A stretch of 64,000 bases of DNA from Lathyrus oleraceus (GCF_024323335.1 NC_066579.1:237941475-238005474); one strand, 5' to 3'. Positions 1 through 13,289 are shown, counted from the stretch's first letter. A program made the numbers and translations. Notes: generated by a model from the letters alone, not told the origin.

Positions 1-343
1 AGGTCTTGTCAAACAAAAAATATATAATTAATGAATTCTTTTCTCATCCCCTCACTCTATATTTTATCAAACATCATTTACATCAAAAACATATGCACAC
101 AAAAAAGGGCTCCCTAGGATTACCTAGGACACTTTGGGTGATAACACTTTCCCTCTGCGTAACCAACCCCCTTACCTGTAATCTCTGACATTTCATTAGT
201 TTTGATTTAAAAACTTCTTATCTTTGGGTTTTTTTCGTACTTTTTTCCCTTTTCCTTTGGAAACAATAAAAGCGCGGTGGCGAATCTGGTTTTAATGATG
301 TCAAGTTTATCCATAGCTTGATGGTCATGAATTTACCGCTACA
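1..343 (+). repeat. 3' end of the 5' LTR of Ogre copy A
   Basis: This stretch is the near-exact reverse complement of 58515-58800, which lies inside another Ogre LTR (fragment C), so it is LTR sequence. The LTR end is placed at the CTACA ending at 343, ten bases before the primer binding site. A's own 3' LTR has lost this part, so the two LTRs of A cannot be compared here. Confidence 0.75.
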
Positions 344-352
344 GAAATTAAG

Positions 353-370
353 TAGCGACTCTGCTGGGGA
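353..370 (+). promoter_or_regulatory. Primer binding site of Ogre copy A
   Basis: The 18-mer TAGCGACTCTGCTGGGGA follows the LTR end. The nested element D has TGGCGACTCTGTTGGGGA at the matching place, so the two sites differ at two positions. Published Ogre elements use a tRNA-Arg primer; that assignment is from family knowledge, not from a tRNA in this window. Confidence 0.75.
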
Positions 371-433
371 GTAGTCCTCAGTGGGTTTAGCCTAATTTTT
401 TATGTGTATATATATGTATATTTGATGTTTGTT

Positions 434-1374
<941 letters not shown>

Positions 1375-2842
1375 ATGGATTATGGACGAAGGAACACTAA
1401 GAAGTATGGTGTCAGATGTCCTGATTTGAAAGAGCTAAGGAAATTGTCATCCTTTGTATTAGATCCCTTTGACTTCAAGCAACGTCATGGTAAGATTTTT
1501 TCCGTATTGTCTACTGATGTGGTTGAAAGACTTCTGAGTGTTTTGGTTCAGTTATATGACCCTATCAACCGGTGCTTCACTTTTCCTTATTATCAACTTG
1601 TGCCTACATTAGAAGAGTATGCCCATCTTTTAGTGGATTGGAGGAGATTCCCAGATCTCATGTCATAACTGAAGCTCTTCATCTGAAAAAATATGAGATT
1701 GATGCTCATTTGGTGAAGAAATGAGGTATTTTTGGGTTTACGTCTGATTTCCTCGTTGGTAAAGCTACTATTTTTGCTCAGGCCGGTAGCATGGATGCTT
1801 TTGAAGATATTTTTGTTCTGCTGATATATGGTCTAGTTTTCTTCCCTAACATTGACGGTTTCATTGATGTTAACGCCATTAGAATTTTCTTGATTGGGAA
1901 TCATGTTCTTACTCTGTTGGGTGACATGTATTTCTCTCTACATTTGAGAAACTCTAAGGGTGGTGGGGTTATTGTGTGATGTGTTCCTCTTCTGTATAAG
2001 TGGTTTATTTTGCACTTGCCTCAGACGCCTACTTTCTTGGAGAACTGACAATGTCTACGGTGGTCTCAGAGACTTATGTCTCTCACTAACGATGATATTG
2101 GTTGGTATGGTTCTGCATTGGATAATTTGGACATTATTGATGTGAGTTATCTAATGTGCCTCTCATTGGTACGCAAGGAGGAATCAACTACAACCCAGCA
2201 TTGGCCCATCGTCAACTTGGGTTCCCCTTGAGAGATAAGCCTATTAAGATTTAGTTAGAGGGTCTATTCTATCAGGAGGGTAAAGATCCCCAACTATTGA
2301 AGAATAGAATGGTGCGTGCTTCGCATAATGTGCATAGTAAAGGAAGATCTGAGCTTGGTCCACGCAATTGTATAGCTTTGGAAGCTTACATCATTTGGGT
2401 TAAGAAGAGAGCTTTGGAGCTGAAGATACCATACACTTGTGAGAGACCTATGTATGTGGTTCTAGCTGAGCCATCAACTCTCCTTAACCAAGATATAGAG
2501 GAGTTGGAAGACGCACTCGTCAAGATGAAACAAGAGAGAGATTTGTGGGAAGAGCGGTTCCATGCTTTGAACCGAAAGCATGAGGTGTTGCAACTTAAGT
2601 CGAAAGACAAAGATGCACTTATTTATATTCTTGAAGAGCGTGCAGTGAAGAGACAGAGAGAACCAGAGGATTTATTTTCCTCTAGTATGCCTCAGCCTTT
2701 CGGTGCTTGGAAGAATATTGTTGATCAGCTTGTCCTTGAGAAGACTCAGATGAAGACATCCTTTGAGTCTGAGATCCGACGCATCCGAAGGAAGTATGCT
2801 CCCATAGCCAAATCATCTGATGCAGTTGCTAGGGATTCTTAG
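1375..2842 (+). pseudogene. Ogre ORF1 (upstream of gag), broken
   Basis: The start is the ATG at 1375 (MDYGRRNTKK...). The frame aligns along its length with the better-preserved ORF1 of element D at 18195-19952: an N-terminal 'plant mobile domain'-like region (FVLDPFDFKQ, YDPINRCFTFP, YYQLVPTLEEYAHLL) and a helical, charged C-terminus (IEELEDALVKMKQERD) that looks like a coiled coil. The role of ORF1 in Ogre/Tat elements is not known to me; I recall such proteins being placed in DUF7745. The frame breaks near 1630-1670, has stops near 1722 and 1977, and reopens at 2297-2842. No intact product is possible. Confidence 0.75.
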
Positions 2843-3151
2843 GATGATAGTTTCGTTTTCTCTTGTATTTATATTTTGGTTTCTGAAATTGTACTCAGTG
2901 TAATCCTTCTAAAACATTTATGAATAAAAAGAGATTTTTATGGTCAATTAAATTATTATTATTGATTATTATTATTATATTTGCAAATAACACTTCATAT
3001 GTTCCTTGAAATTAAAACCAATTAAAAACATTGCATTTCATGCATCATTTTCATAACAGGCTTCTTCCGCCAGATGTCTTATTAGTTCTTCTTCTGTGTA
3101 TCAGCCAAGTTGACTCATCACTATAACACCCGAGCTAATCGACTGAAAAGA
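2843..3151 (+). other. Spacer between ORF1 and gag of copy A
   Basis: AT-rich, with an impure TTA/ATT repeat at about 2950-2980. Nothing else recognised. The gag reading frame is already open from about 3110. Confidence 0.5.
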
Positions 3152-5396
3152 ATGGAGCATCTAGAGCAAGAGAACTGAGAACTGAAGGATGAGATCACCA
3201 GACTTACGATATTGATGGAGTTTGTGATTACTGCTCAGAACTAACAGTCTCCACCTTCTACAACTCCTCCTCCTTAGAGGACTGTCATTTCAGAGATTAC
3301 TTCCTCAAATATGCTTGTGGCGGCTAGCCAGTTTGTTCTTGCTATGCCAACTGGGTTCTCGTGGGGAATGCCAGCCAACTTTGTACCTGGAGGGTACGCA
3401 CCAACTTTTTCTTCCGTGTTGGCATCTAGCTTGGTCCTGACAGGGCCTCCTCCTATTATTAATACTCTTCCTCATGCTGAGGAAACTATTTACCACTTTG
3501 AGTCGTCTGAAGGTCCAGATGTTTATAAGAAGATGGATGAGATGAAAGATCAGTTTCTTGAGCTGCGCAAGGAATTGAAAACTCTGAGAGGAAAAGATTT
3601 ATTTTGCAAAAATGTTGCGGAATTATGCTTGGTTCCAAATGTGAAAATTTAGGTGAAATTCAAGGTCCCGGACTTTGAAAAGTACAAAGGGAATACCTGT
3701 CCGTCGAGTCATCTTTTCATGTATGCCAGAAAAATGTCTACTCAAACTGATAATGATCAGCTGCTTATTCACTACTTCCAAGATAGTCTGACAGGTGTCA
3801 TGCTCAGATGGTATATGGGCGTGGATAGTGCTAGCATCCGTACTTTCAACAACTTGGGTGAGGCCTTTGTCAAGCCGTACAAGTATAATGTTTATATGGA
3901 GACAGATAGAGATCAGTTGAGGTCTATGTCTCATAAGGACAAAGAGACATTTAAATAATATGCCCAGTGATGGAGGGATTTGGTCGCTCAGATTAGTCCA
4001 CCTTTGGAAGAAAAGGAGATGACTAAAATTTTCTTAAAGACGCTGAGTTCATTTTACTATGAGCGTATGATCGCAAGTGCCCCCAATGATTTCACTGAAA
4101 TGGTGAATATGGGGATGAGATTGGAAGAAGGAGTCTGTGAAGGACGTTTGTCTAAAGATGAAGCGTAAACAAGCAAGAAGTATGGTGGTAGCTTCTCCAA
4201 GAAGAAGGAAGGAGAAACTAATGCAGTATTAGCTAGGAGGCAGAGGAGGCCTCATGTAAGGAAGAATTCTCAGTCCCGTCAGCATCAACATTAAAAAGCA
4301 TTAGTAATTCTAGTCTTTTCCACCAATTCAACCAATCAACCAGTTCCTATTCAGCAACAACAACATCAACAACAACGTAGCAACTACAACAACAACAATA
4401 ATCATCAGCAAAACTTCGAGAGGAAGAACGTCTCTTTTGACCCTATTCCTATGACATATAAAGAGTTGTACCCATCTTTGGTCGTTAAGAACCTTATCCA
4501 ACAAGGGAACCCTCCTCAAATTCCTGAGCCACTACAATGGTGGTTCAAACCTAATCTTTATTATGCTTTTCACCAGGGCGCCTCTGGTCATGATATAAAG
4601 AACTGTTATCCATTGAAGTATAAAGTTCAAAAGCTTGTCAAGAGTGGTATGGTTTCCTTTGAGGACATAGCGCCGAATGTCAAAGCCAACTTGTTGCCTG
4701 CTCATGGTAACGCTTTTGTAAATATGGAAGACGAATATTTGGGGAGTTTTAGAGTATTCGATGTGCACAGTATTTGTAGGTTCTTGGTGAAGATTCACAA
4801 AGACTTATGCCTGGCAAGCCATTATGAACATGACCATGACGTTTGTGTCATTTGTAGTGTGAATCCTTCTGGCTGTGTAATTATCAAAAGAGATATTCAG
4901 AGATTGATGGATGAGAATTTTATCTAGGTTCAGCAGTCAAGGTATATGCGAGATGATGTGAACGTCATTGTTCCAGTGTTTAAGACCCCTGAGCGGGTAG
5001 TCATTCAATTTGATAGCAGCAATAGCAATAATGTCAACAGATCAGTATCGCCGTTGGTTATACGATTAGCGGGCCCCATCTCCTACTCATCCGATAAAGT
5101 TGTGCCATCCAAATATAATGCCACCATGATAAATAATGGTCAAGAGGTTCCTCTCCCAGTTGCAGACTCAGTGGTAAATATTACGGATGTAGCAAAGGTG
5201 ACCCATAGTGGTTGTGCGTTCATTCTAGTGTTTCCGAAAGTTGTGGAAGATGTTTCATCAAGTAAGAAGGAAGAAGTTCCTACAGTTGATCCAATTAGTG
5301 CTCCAACGTGTCAGTCTGGTGAATCCAGCAAGTTGAAGGCTAATGATAATGATGAGGTGTTACGCCTAATCAAAAGAAGCGAATTTAACATTGTGG
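3152..5396 (+). pseudogene. gag: Ogre gag and start of the protease region, full of nonsense codons
   Basis: One reading frame runs 748 codons with no frameshift but nine in-frame stops (3176, 3242, 3275, 3650, 3956, 3968, 4166, 4292, 4925). In order: an N-terminal coiled coil, a Pro-rich stretch, the capsid (Retrotrans_gag-like) domain at about 3650-4165, a Gln/Asn run (about 4350-4410), and a CHHC-type finger near 4550-4610 whose first Cys is now Tyr (YYAFHQG...GH...NC). The linker that normally leads into protease follows. Element D begins at 5397, before any protease motif. In Ogre, gag forms the virus-like particle; this copy cannot. Confidence 0.8.
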
Positions 5397-8358
5397 TGTC
5401 GCATTACGCGAAAAACCGGCGGGAAAATGAAACAACAGAGCCGCCACCGTGCGTTATTTATCCCAAAAGAGGGAAAGGAAACGCTCGAAGTAAACCTGGA
5501 AAAGACATGGTCTCGCGACCAGAGAAAGATGGGATCGGGAGTCGATTATGCGAAGGGAAGGTATTAGCACCCCTCACGTCCGTCGTACTCGACGGGATCC
5601 GCGCTCAAAAGAATAGAAGAAAGGTTGCTAAACACTGCTCAAAAGAATGCACACACACACTGGAATAAGACACAGGTGGAAGAAGAGGGGAAAGGGCTTG
5701 CTAGGATATCGCATCCTATGCCTACGTATCTCATCTGGAATGAGAATCAGAGCTACCGTAGTTCGGCTCACGCACGCCGAACAAAACACACGCACAGACG
5801 CTGAGACGTCAAAACAAACACACAAACAGGCAAACATGGAAACCGAATGCCAATCACTGGACTTACATCAGACTCTGGACCAAAAACACACACAGGAAAC
5901 CCACTGCCAATCGCTGGACTTACGTCAGACTCCACGCAAACAAGAGGTTAACCGGACGCTGAGTCGTCAAAAAAGCAATAAAAAAGTTGAACAGACAAGC
6001 TAACAGGGAGTCTGGTACTCGAGCCTGCTAGCTGCCAAGCAAACACACACAAAAAGAAAAAGGGTGAACACACAGACTAGAAGGGAGTCGGGAACTCGGA
6101 CCTAATAGTTGTCAAGCAAAACACACGCAAAAAAGGAAAAGGGTGCCCGGAGAGATCTCGTACGATCTCCTGCCTACGTACCTCATCTGGTATGAGGATC
6201 AGGGCAACGTAGTTCCCCTTAACAAGGGAGAAACTTTCTCCTAACCAGAGACTGGGAAATGACAAACTAGAAGGGAGACTGACTCGAGCCTAATAGTTAT
6301 CATGCAATCCATAATGGTCCTAGGTTGAGGTTTCTATCTAACTTGCACAGGCAACAAGCTATCCTAAACAGCACAGGCAAAGCAAACATACACACAATTA
6401 GCACACACTATATACAAACAAAGTGGGCTCACACAAGGTTAGACTATGAAACACAAGCCAATTGGAATCGGGTGTAGTTAGCTCTTAACCCTAACATTGA
6501 GAGTTAGGGTGAAGCAGATGAAGTGGGAAGTGAGGGTAAGACCTCACAGCTCTTATCCCTGGCCTGGGAGAGCTTCAGACAAATGAAAGTGTGGGAGTTC
6601 AGAAAGTTGGAACTCTTCTCCACATATGACTGACTCAACAAAGATCTTGGGTTAATATCCACAATGCATCAACACAAGGTGTGTGAGCAAAGTGGAAGAC
6701 ACACTGAATAGCAGGAGATGGATTGCACATCTCTTTTATCTGCCAATTGCCTTATCAAAGGACTTTTCCTGCTTGGCACAAAAATAAACATACACAAGCA
6801 TTGCCTCTTAAGGAGGGCTTCAGACAGGTGCCTGCCCAAGTAACAGGACAGGTCTTCCAGACTACATGAAGTCAGAGAGTTATACCTATGTGGTTAAGCA
6901 ACCAAGCAAAAGCAAGTTCAAATTGAACTTAAGCAACTTATGTACCTGTAGAAACATCAAACAAATCAGTTCAACTGTACAGACAAACAGACAACATGAA
7001 TATCAACAGTCAAACCCAATGGGCAAAGGCATAAGCCAACAAGTCAAACTCAAATGAGTTAACAATCCTACAAAACACACAATGTCAGTAGTCAAAAGCA
7101 AGCATCAAATGCTCAAGTGAGGTTGCATCATGAACCATATAACCTGGATGTTCAACCTGAAATCAAAGCTCAAAGATGAGACAAACCACTAGGTCAAGGC
7201 CTAGGGTCAAAGAGGGAGAAAATATTCAAAACAGAACATGAAAATTGACATGAATCAACTTCAATCAATTAAGAACATCATCCAAAAGGTCTCAAATCAA
7301 TATCATTCACCAATTTCATTTCATGAACTAAATATGGCATGGTATGCACATTGAAAGCACATTGTGACAACAGAATGAACAAATGCACATTAATTCAAAA
7401 ATGCTTCAATTAATTTTGGCAAAAATCATGGGTAAACAGAACACACAACATGATCATCACACAAAAAATTAGAGCATTTGGACAACATTAAGCATGGTAA
7501 TAAAATTGCATAAGGCAAGGCAAGCACAATCAAGCACATATGTGACACAACTTGGTATACAAACTTAGCACAAGCCTAAAACAGAAATGGTAAAAGATAA
7601 AAACCTCAAACCAGAGCCAAAACAAACTTCAACATGTCTAGAAACAATGTGAAAAATTTCACATTCATAGGATAAAGCACAAGCATTTCACAAACAATTG
7701 GAAATCATGACCATTCAAAAGCTCACACATGGCAATCCAGAATGAAAAATCTCAATCAAATCAGAAATCAATCCAAAACTTCCAAGAAAATTCATGATCA
7801 ATCACAACATCCATATTACGTATCATGTAAAAAATCAGAGCAATTGGAATTCATTTGATAGGGTAAGCACATAGCACAAGATGAACATCCAAAGGTGTGA
7901 CACAAATTGTCGCACCTAACTTAGAAAAATCATAACTCAGCAATGGCAATTGATAAAAATGCAAACTCAACACCAAAATGTCCAGCAAGATGTCTAGTTT
8001 CTACATGTCAAATTTCATGAGCATTGGATTAAAATTGAGCATTTCACAAATGATATATCAAGGCAAGGTCAAAACATGATACATGTACACAAACCCTAGG
8101 GCAAAAAAATTATACAGCCATGCACAATTTGCAAAATAATATTCATAAAAAACTAGACAAAAAATGTGACACAATGCAAAAAATCCCATATTTTTTGGAG
8201 CATTATTTAATTAGTTATGATTTTATGAAGTGAGAAAAAAAATGAAAAATGCATGAAGAAGCATGTGGAGATGGCATGGAAAAAATGAATGAAGCATTGG
8301 AAAATGACCACAGCCTGGGATCGAACCAGGCAACAATTTGAATGGGGAATTGGCGCGC

Positions 8359-8381
8359 GCTGCATGGGCTTCCCATGCAGC
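8359..8381. other. Perfect 10-bp hairpin in the D LTR
   Basis: GCTGCATGGG-CTT-CCCATGCAGC: ten paired bases with a three-base loop. On the element's sense strand it lies between an A-box-like and a B-box-like Pol III motif (see the finding at 8325-8392). Confidence 0.8.
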
Positions 8382-9123
8382 CAATCACAGCGCAGCCCTA
8401 GCATAGCCTAAGGGAACGGTTTTCTCATGAAGCAAAGCGTGGCCATAGCTCGTTCATCATCTTCTTCAGGAAACACGTGATGAACAGTACCATCATCATC
8501 ATCATGATGAACAAATTTCTCAGTTTTTGCAATTGAATACATGAATAGGTAGATCTTTCAATGCATATCAAGAATCCACCATTAATTTAAAAAGAAACAA
8601 CACAACATGCATGAATCGAAGGATTTAAGTTTCTTCATCAAAACTTTAAACACATGGTTCTTCATGGATATGGCACGAAATCACTCGATTCAAAGTGCAG
8701 ATTCCTCACCATTAAGAGATCTACAAGATTCACACAACAATTTCAAGAATTAAAGAAGTTGAAAAAGTAACCTCTTGAAGTGCAGCTCTTGGATTCACGT
8801 GTTCCAGGCCTTGTAATGGATCGAATGTTGCTCCAGGATGCTTGTGCAAGTAATTGGAAGAGAGATTGAGGCTTTATCGCACACGATTCAACCAGAACTT
8901 TGCATCACCATTGATGAACTCAAGCTTGCATATGCTTCAATGTGCACGAATTCCACTGGATCTTCCTTCAATTTTGCTCACCAATGCTTAATAATGATGA
9001 ATTGATCCAAAAAAATGCAAGAGATGTGAAGAAATTTGGAGGAAAAATGAGAGAGAATTTTGAGAGACTTTGAGAATTCTAGATCTAGAATTGGGAAATG
9101 TGATGAATTCTGTTATGATTTGT

Positions 9124-9133
9124 GTTATATATG
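9124..9133 (-). promoter_or_regulatory. TATA-like box of the D LTR
   Basis: CATATATAAC on the minus strand, about 1.24 kb into the LTR, the only strong TATA-like match noticed in its first half. Transcription would start some 30 bases further along the minus strand. Position and orientation suit an LTR promoter, but there is no direct evidence. Confidence 0.4.
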
Positions 9134-10376
9134 CTTCACTAATCATGTTTAATTAGGCTCTAATCAAATGCTAATGAAAATGGTTAAGTTTGGAGGTGTT
9201 TTGCAAAAATGATTTTTCACCCTTATGCATGGCAATGGCATGTGAACAATGCGAATTTGGGATTGAAATGCACTCAAAATATCATTTTAAAGCCAATGGA
9301 AGTGGTACCATGTGTAAACAATGCCTTATTTTTAAATTTTAATTTTCCCTCCAAAAGTCAATTGAATTTTCAAATATTTATGTGAATGGAATGCATGCCA
9401 TGTAATGCCAATTTTGGAAACTAGAGGTTAAAAGGAGAATGTTGCAAAAAGAGCCATCTCATTTGGACTTATGGTTTGAAAGTTATGCCCCTTTGAAGTT
9501 CCATGTTCACTTGACCAAGTTTTGATCATATCTCCTCAACCACACATGAGAAATTGATGATCTTGGACTTTTTGGAAATGGGAGAACAATACCTACAACT
9601 TTAATGTTCAACAAAATTTCATTTTAAGCTTTCTTGATGATGTAATCTTAAGTTGAAAACCTTTCCATTTTTGGCAATTTCAAATTACAGGTCACTTTCT
9701 ATTTCTGGAAAGTTTTGTCCTGACTTTATTTTCTTCAATGTTGATGTTTGAAATGTCAAATGAGACTTGTTTGAACATGAATGAAGTATTTCTAGCCACT
9801 TCCCACCTCCAAATCCAACAGTTGACCATACAGTTGACTTTTGCAGTTGATAGATGACCTGAACATGCACAGATGATTTTGAGCCTCAATCTCTTGATGA
9901 AATGGCTCCCCGATGAAACCCTAGCTTATACAAGCTCAATAAAAGCATATGATGATCTCCATCTCAATAAAAACCTCATCTCCTTGAAGAAACCCTAACT
10001 GGCATAATGCAACTGATTAGGGTTGACCAGAGGTCAAAACCCTAATCCAAGGAATCTGATCAGAAATAATGAACCTCTTGGTGATGATGAGACCATGATG
10101 ATGGTGATGTACCATTTCAACCAAGATAATGATCAATCTCCTTGAGGAACCAAAAAACCCTAATTGAAGCACAATCCCTCAGATGGCTAGTGATCAATTC
10201 ATGAGACCCTTAGGCTTGCATCTCTTAACCTCTCCATCTTCTGAGCAAGACTTAGGAGGATGACCTGCTTATTGTTTCCACATGATATGCAAATATGTAA
10301 TGACTAATGTCCTAAAAATGCAATGCAGTATGCTAAGCTAGTCCCAAGAGAGGAGGGCAAATTTTGAGGTGTTACA

Positions 10377-10389
10377 GCTGCCCCTATTC
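10377..10389 (-). promoter_or_regulatory. Polypurine tract of element D
   Basis: GAATAGGGGCAGC on the minus strand abuts the TG of the 3' LTR. It is the expected plus-strand DNA primer site. A has AAATAGGGGAAGC and B has AAATAGGGACAAC at the same place. Confidence 0.75.
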
Positions 10390-10679
10390 AATCCGTTGTG
10401 AACCTGTCGATATGAACAGCCTCGACTTTCAGATGATCAGGGTGAAGAGTGATTGAATACCAAGAACAGACGAACAATTTGCACTCTGATGGGAAAATAA
10501 TTAACCATGCCTGTCAGAATCGGCGAAGAAGCGATCTCAAAAGAAGAATCCATCTGGTACGGAGAAAGTTAGCCTGAATACCGAAACAGAATGTTGACCT
10601 GTATACCAAAATAAATGGCAACATAGAAATAACCATGGCCTGAATGCCGCTCAGTAGTCTGAATACCTGAAACCTGGCC

Positions 10680-11590
10680 TGAATGCCCCCTTCGGCCTGA
10701 ACACCGGAAACCTGGTCTGAATACCCACCTCGGCCTGAATACCGGAAACCTGGCCTGAATGCCGCAAGCTGCATCGATCTGAACTTCGGAAGCTTCTTCG
10801 ATCTGAACATCGGAAACTGGTCTGAATACCCACCTCGGCCTGAACACCGGAAACTTGGCCTGAATGCCGCAAGCTGCATCGATCTGAACTTCGGAAGCTT
10901 CTTCGATCTGAACATCGGAAACTGGTCTGAATACCCACCTCGGTCTGAACACCGGAAACTTGGCCTGAATGCCGCAAGCTGCATCGATCTGAACTTCGGA
11001 AGCTTCTTCGATCTGAACATCGGAAACTGGTCTGAATACCCACCTCGGCCTGAACACCGGAAACTTGGCCTGAATGCCGCAAGCTGCATCGATCTGAACT
11101 TCGGAAGCTTCTTCGATCTGAACATCGGAAACTGGTCTGAATACCCACCTCGGCCTGAACACCGGAAACCTGGCCTGAATGCCACAAGCTGCATCGATCT
11201 GAACTTCGGAAGCTTCTTCGATCTGAACATCGGAAACTGGTCTGAATATCCACCTCGGCCTGAACACCGGAAACCTGGCCTGAATGCCGCAAGCTGCATC
11301 GATCTGAACTTTGGAAGCTTCTTCGATCTGAACATCGGAAACTGGTTTGAATACCCACCTCGGCCTGAACACCGGAAACCTGGCCTGAATACCGCAAGCT
11401 GCATCGATCTGAACTTCGGAAGCTTCTTCGATCTGAACATCGGAAAATGGTCTGAATACCCACCTCGGCCTGAACACCGGAAACCTGGCCTGAATGCCGC
11501 AAGCTGCATCGATCTGAACTTCGGAAGCTTCTTCGATCTGAACATCGTAAAATCTGGTCTGAATACCCAACTCGGCCTGAACACCGCATC
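10680..11590 (-). repeat. 105-bp tandem array in the 3' UTR of D
   Basis: About 8.5 units; the landmark TCTGAATACC recurs at 10821, 10926, 11031, 11136, 11241, 11346, 11451 and 11558, a 105-base period until the last step. Units are nearly identical. Inside each unit are five shorter blocks of about 18-24 bases, each starting near CTGAAYRCC or CTGAACWTC. Because 105 is 35 codons and a unit lacks stops, all three minus-strand frames stay open across the array; this is a by-product of the repeat. Confidence 0.95.
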
Positions 11591-12119
11591 GGTCAGAATA
11601 CCCGAAAAACTCTTCATGCCTGTCAGTATCGGCAGCAATAAGGTAAAGTGATGAATGAGACGGCACGTGGGCCAACGACTTATGTTGGGAATAATAAGCC
11701 ATGAGCATGCCATTCCTACTTAATCCACTATGAACGAACAATCTGCGCTCAGCTGGGGATTATCTCCTTCTCTTTTCTTTCCTTCTTTTTGGACCCCGAA
11801 ACTTTTCTGATCATCATTCCATCTCCACCCGACAGAAGCCCTTCCTCCAATATCGCACTACTGGGGAATACTGTGGATTAGAATCACGACGCCAAACTCC
11901 TCGGAGTAACATCTTTACCTTCTGGCGAAACCACCTCTCAAACAATAACCATGGCTTGAGACTAGCTTATGCTTGCAATGCTGATGCATGATATTTTTTT
12001 AACGCAATGCTCCATAATTATGGAAATGCTACGCAATTTATTATGCAATATGCTATGATCTCATAAATGATGCATGCATAAAAAGTATCCCCCTCAAGGG
12101 ACCCTTCTGGGGAGCTCGA
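11591..12119 (-). other. 3' UTR of D next to the array
   Basis: No coding signal. A few scattered GGGGA motifs (for example CAGCTGGGGATT near 11750 and TACTGGGGAATA near 11865) of the kind that become dense in the next segment. Confidence 0.5.
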
Positions 12120-12500
12120 GGAACTCTGCTGAGGAACTTGATAGCACTCCAATCTCCACCCTGCTGGGGAATAGCACTGCTGGGAAAGGACCACCTTTAC
12201 CAAGGATGACCTCCACTGAAACCCGATCCACTTGGGGACTTCGCTGAGGAAGAAACTACCCACGCACTCTGTGGGGAAACAACGGTTTTTGATTCGCTGG
12301 GGAAATCACAATCCCGACTCTGCTTGGAGAAACCACTACCAACAGATACCTCCGTTGGGGAAATAGCAACCTTCAGGCCTGATTGCTGAGGAAACAACGA
12401 TCTCAAACCTGCTGGGGAGATAACCATCACGACCCTACTAGGGAAGACTCGGACCTTGAATCTGCTGGGGAAACAACAATCCCAACTCTGCTTGGGGAAA
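12120..12500 (-). repeat. Quasi-periodic array of primer-binding-site-like motifs in the D 3' UTR
   Basis: On the plus strand about 14 copies of a CTCTGCTGGGGAAA-like word occur in 380 bases, roughly every 24-33 bases after 12228 (for example 12122, 12240, 12267, 12291, 12315, 12348, 12381, 12407, 12459, 12483). The best copies, CGACTCTGCTTGGAGA and AACTCTGCTTGGGGAA, closely resemble D's primer binding site TGGCGACTCTGTTGGGGA. The motif is antisense to the element. Confidence 0.8.
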
Positions 12501-13289
12501 CAAGGAAAGTCTGGCGCAGAACACCCATCGACTCGTCGAACCTCGGTATTCAACATCCAAATCCAATGTCAGCTTTCCAATTTTGAGAACTCCCAGACTC
12601 GTCTGGACTTTTCTGATTCATCACCTTGTATTTCCGACTCCTCCGTACTTGACGGCGATCGAACTCCTTAGATTTATACAGACTTTTCAATCTCAGACTT
12701 TGAAGAGTCTTCTTGAATAATTCTCAAGGATCGTCGTACGTCTTGCGCCGTCTTTTCACCATTCCTCAATTCATTGTCCCCGATTGGACTCCACGGGGAT
12801 CATTTATCAAAAGCTTCCACATCACAACCTGCAAGTGAGTGAAAATATCTAACAGCACCTGCAAAAGAGATCGTTAGATAAAAACGTGCCCCGGGCATGC
12901 CAAGATTTCAACACTTGGGTCACTCAACCTTCCGAATAAGATTTCAAATTTTCAATCTTATAAGCATGCATAGGAAGGGACCTGTATGTCTTAAAATGCA
13001 AAGATTCTTTATCACAAATAACTGGATGTTTTTGCAATCAAAGTGGTAATGAAAACAAAAAACCAAAATTATTTGACTGAATATGCATTTTATTGATTGA
13101 AAAAAGTGCGGCTCAAACTGAGCAATACAAAGGAAGCAATTCCTGAAAAGAGGTAATTGCGCACAAAAGGAAAAATCTATCCTAATGGCAATGTGAACCC
13201 GTGATCTCATCGAGTTCCAACTCGGTTACACCCCATATGTCCTCAGATTCTCCGTGCTTTCCGCCTTCTGAACAAGACGTTTCCGATTG
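12501..13289 (-). other. 3' UTR of D, unassigned
   Basis: No supported gene on either strand. Short open frames (for example 12944-13210 minus) have no counterpart in A or B. Confidence 0.5.

Larger units (their letters stand above)
5397..10376 (-). repeat. Complete 3' LTR of element D (4980 bp)
   Basis: On the minus strand it runs from TGTAACACCTC at 10376 to ...GCGACA at 5397, so it begins TG and ends CA. It is preceded by a polypurine tract and its end matches the 5' LTR end at 20964. Near-identical sequence extends over 5397-7950 and 20964-23441; the 5' copy lacks 97 bases present here at 7244-7340. Contains a TATA-like box and a strong hairpin, listed separately. No coding region supported. 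Confidence 0.9.

Noticed and set aside
8325..8345. tRNA gene
   Set aside because: Only a B-box-like word and a weak A-box match; no cloverleaf or anticodon stem can be drawn.
10680..11590. CRISPR-like array
   Set aside because: Direct tandem units without unique spacers, in a plant retrotransposon; same for the 28-bp arrays.
10514..11741. Three overlapping minus-strand ORFs of 312-399 codons that look like a repeat protein
   Set aside because: All three frames are open only because the 105-base unit is a multiple of three and lacks stops; they lie in the 3' UTR of element D and have no start context or domain.
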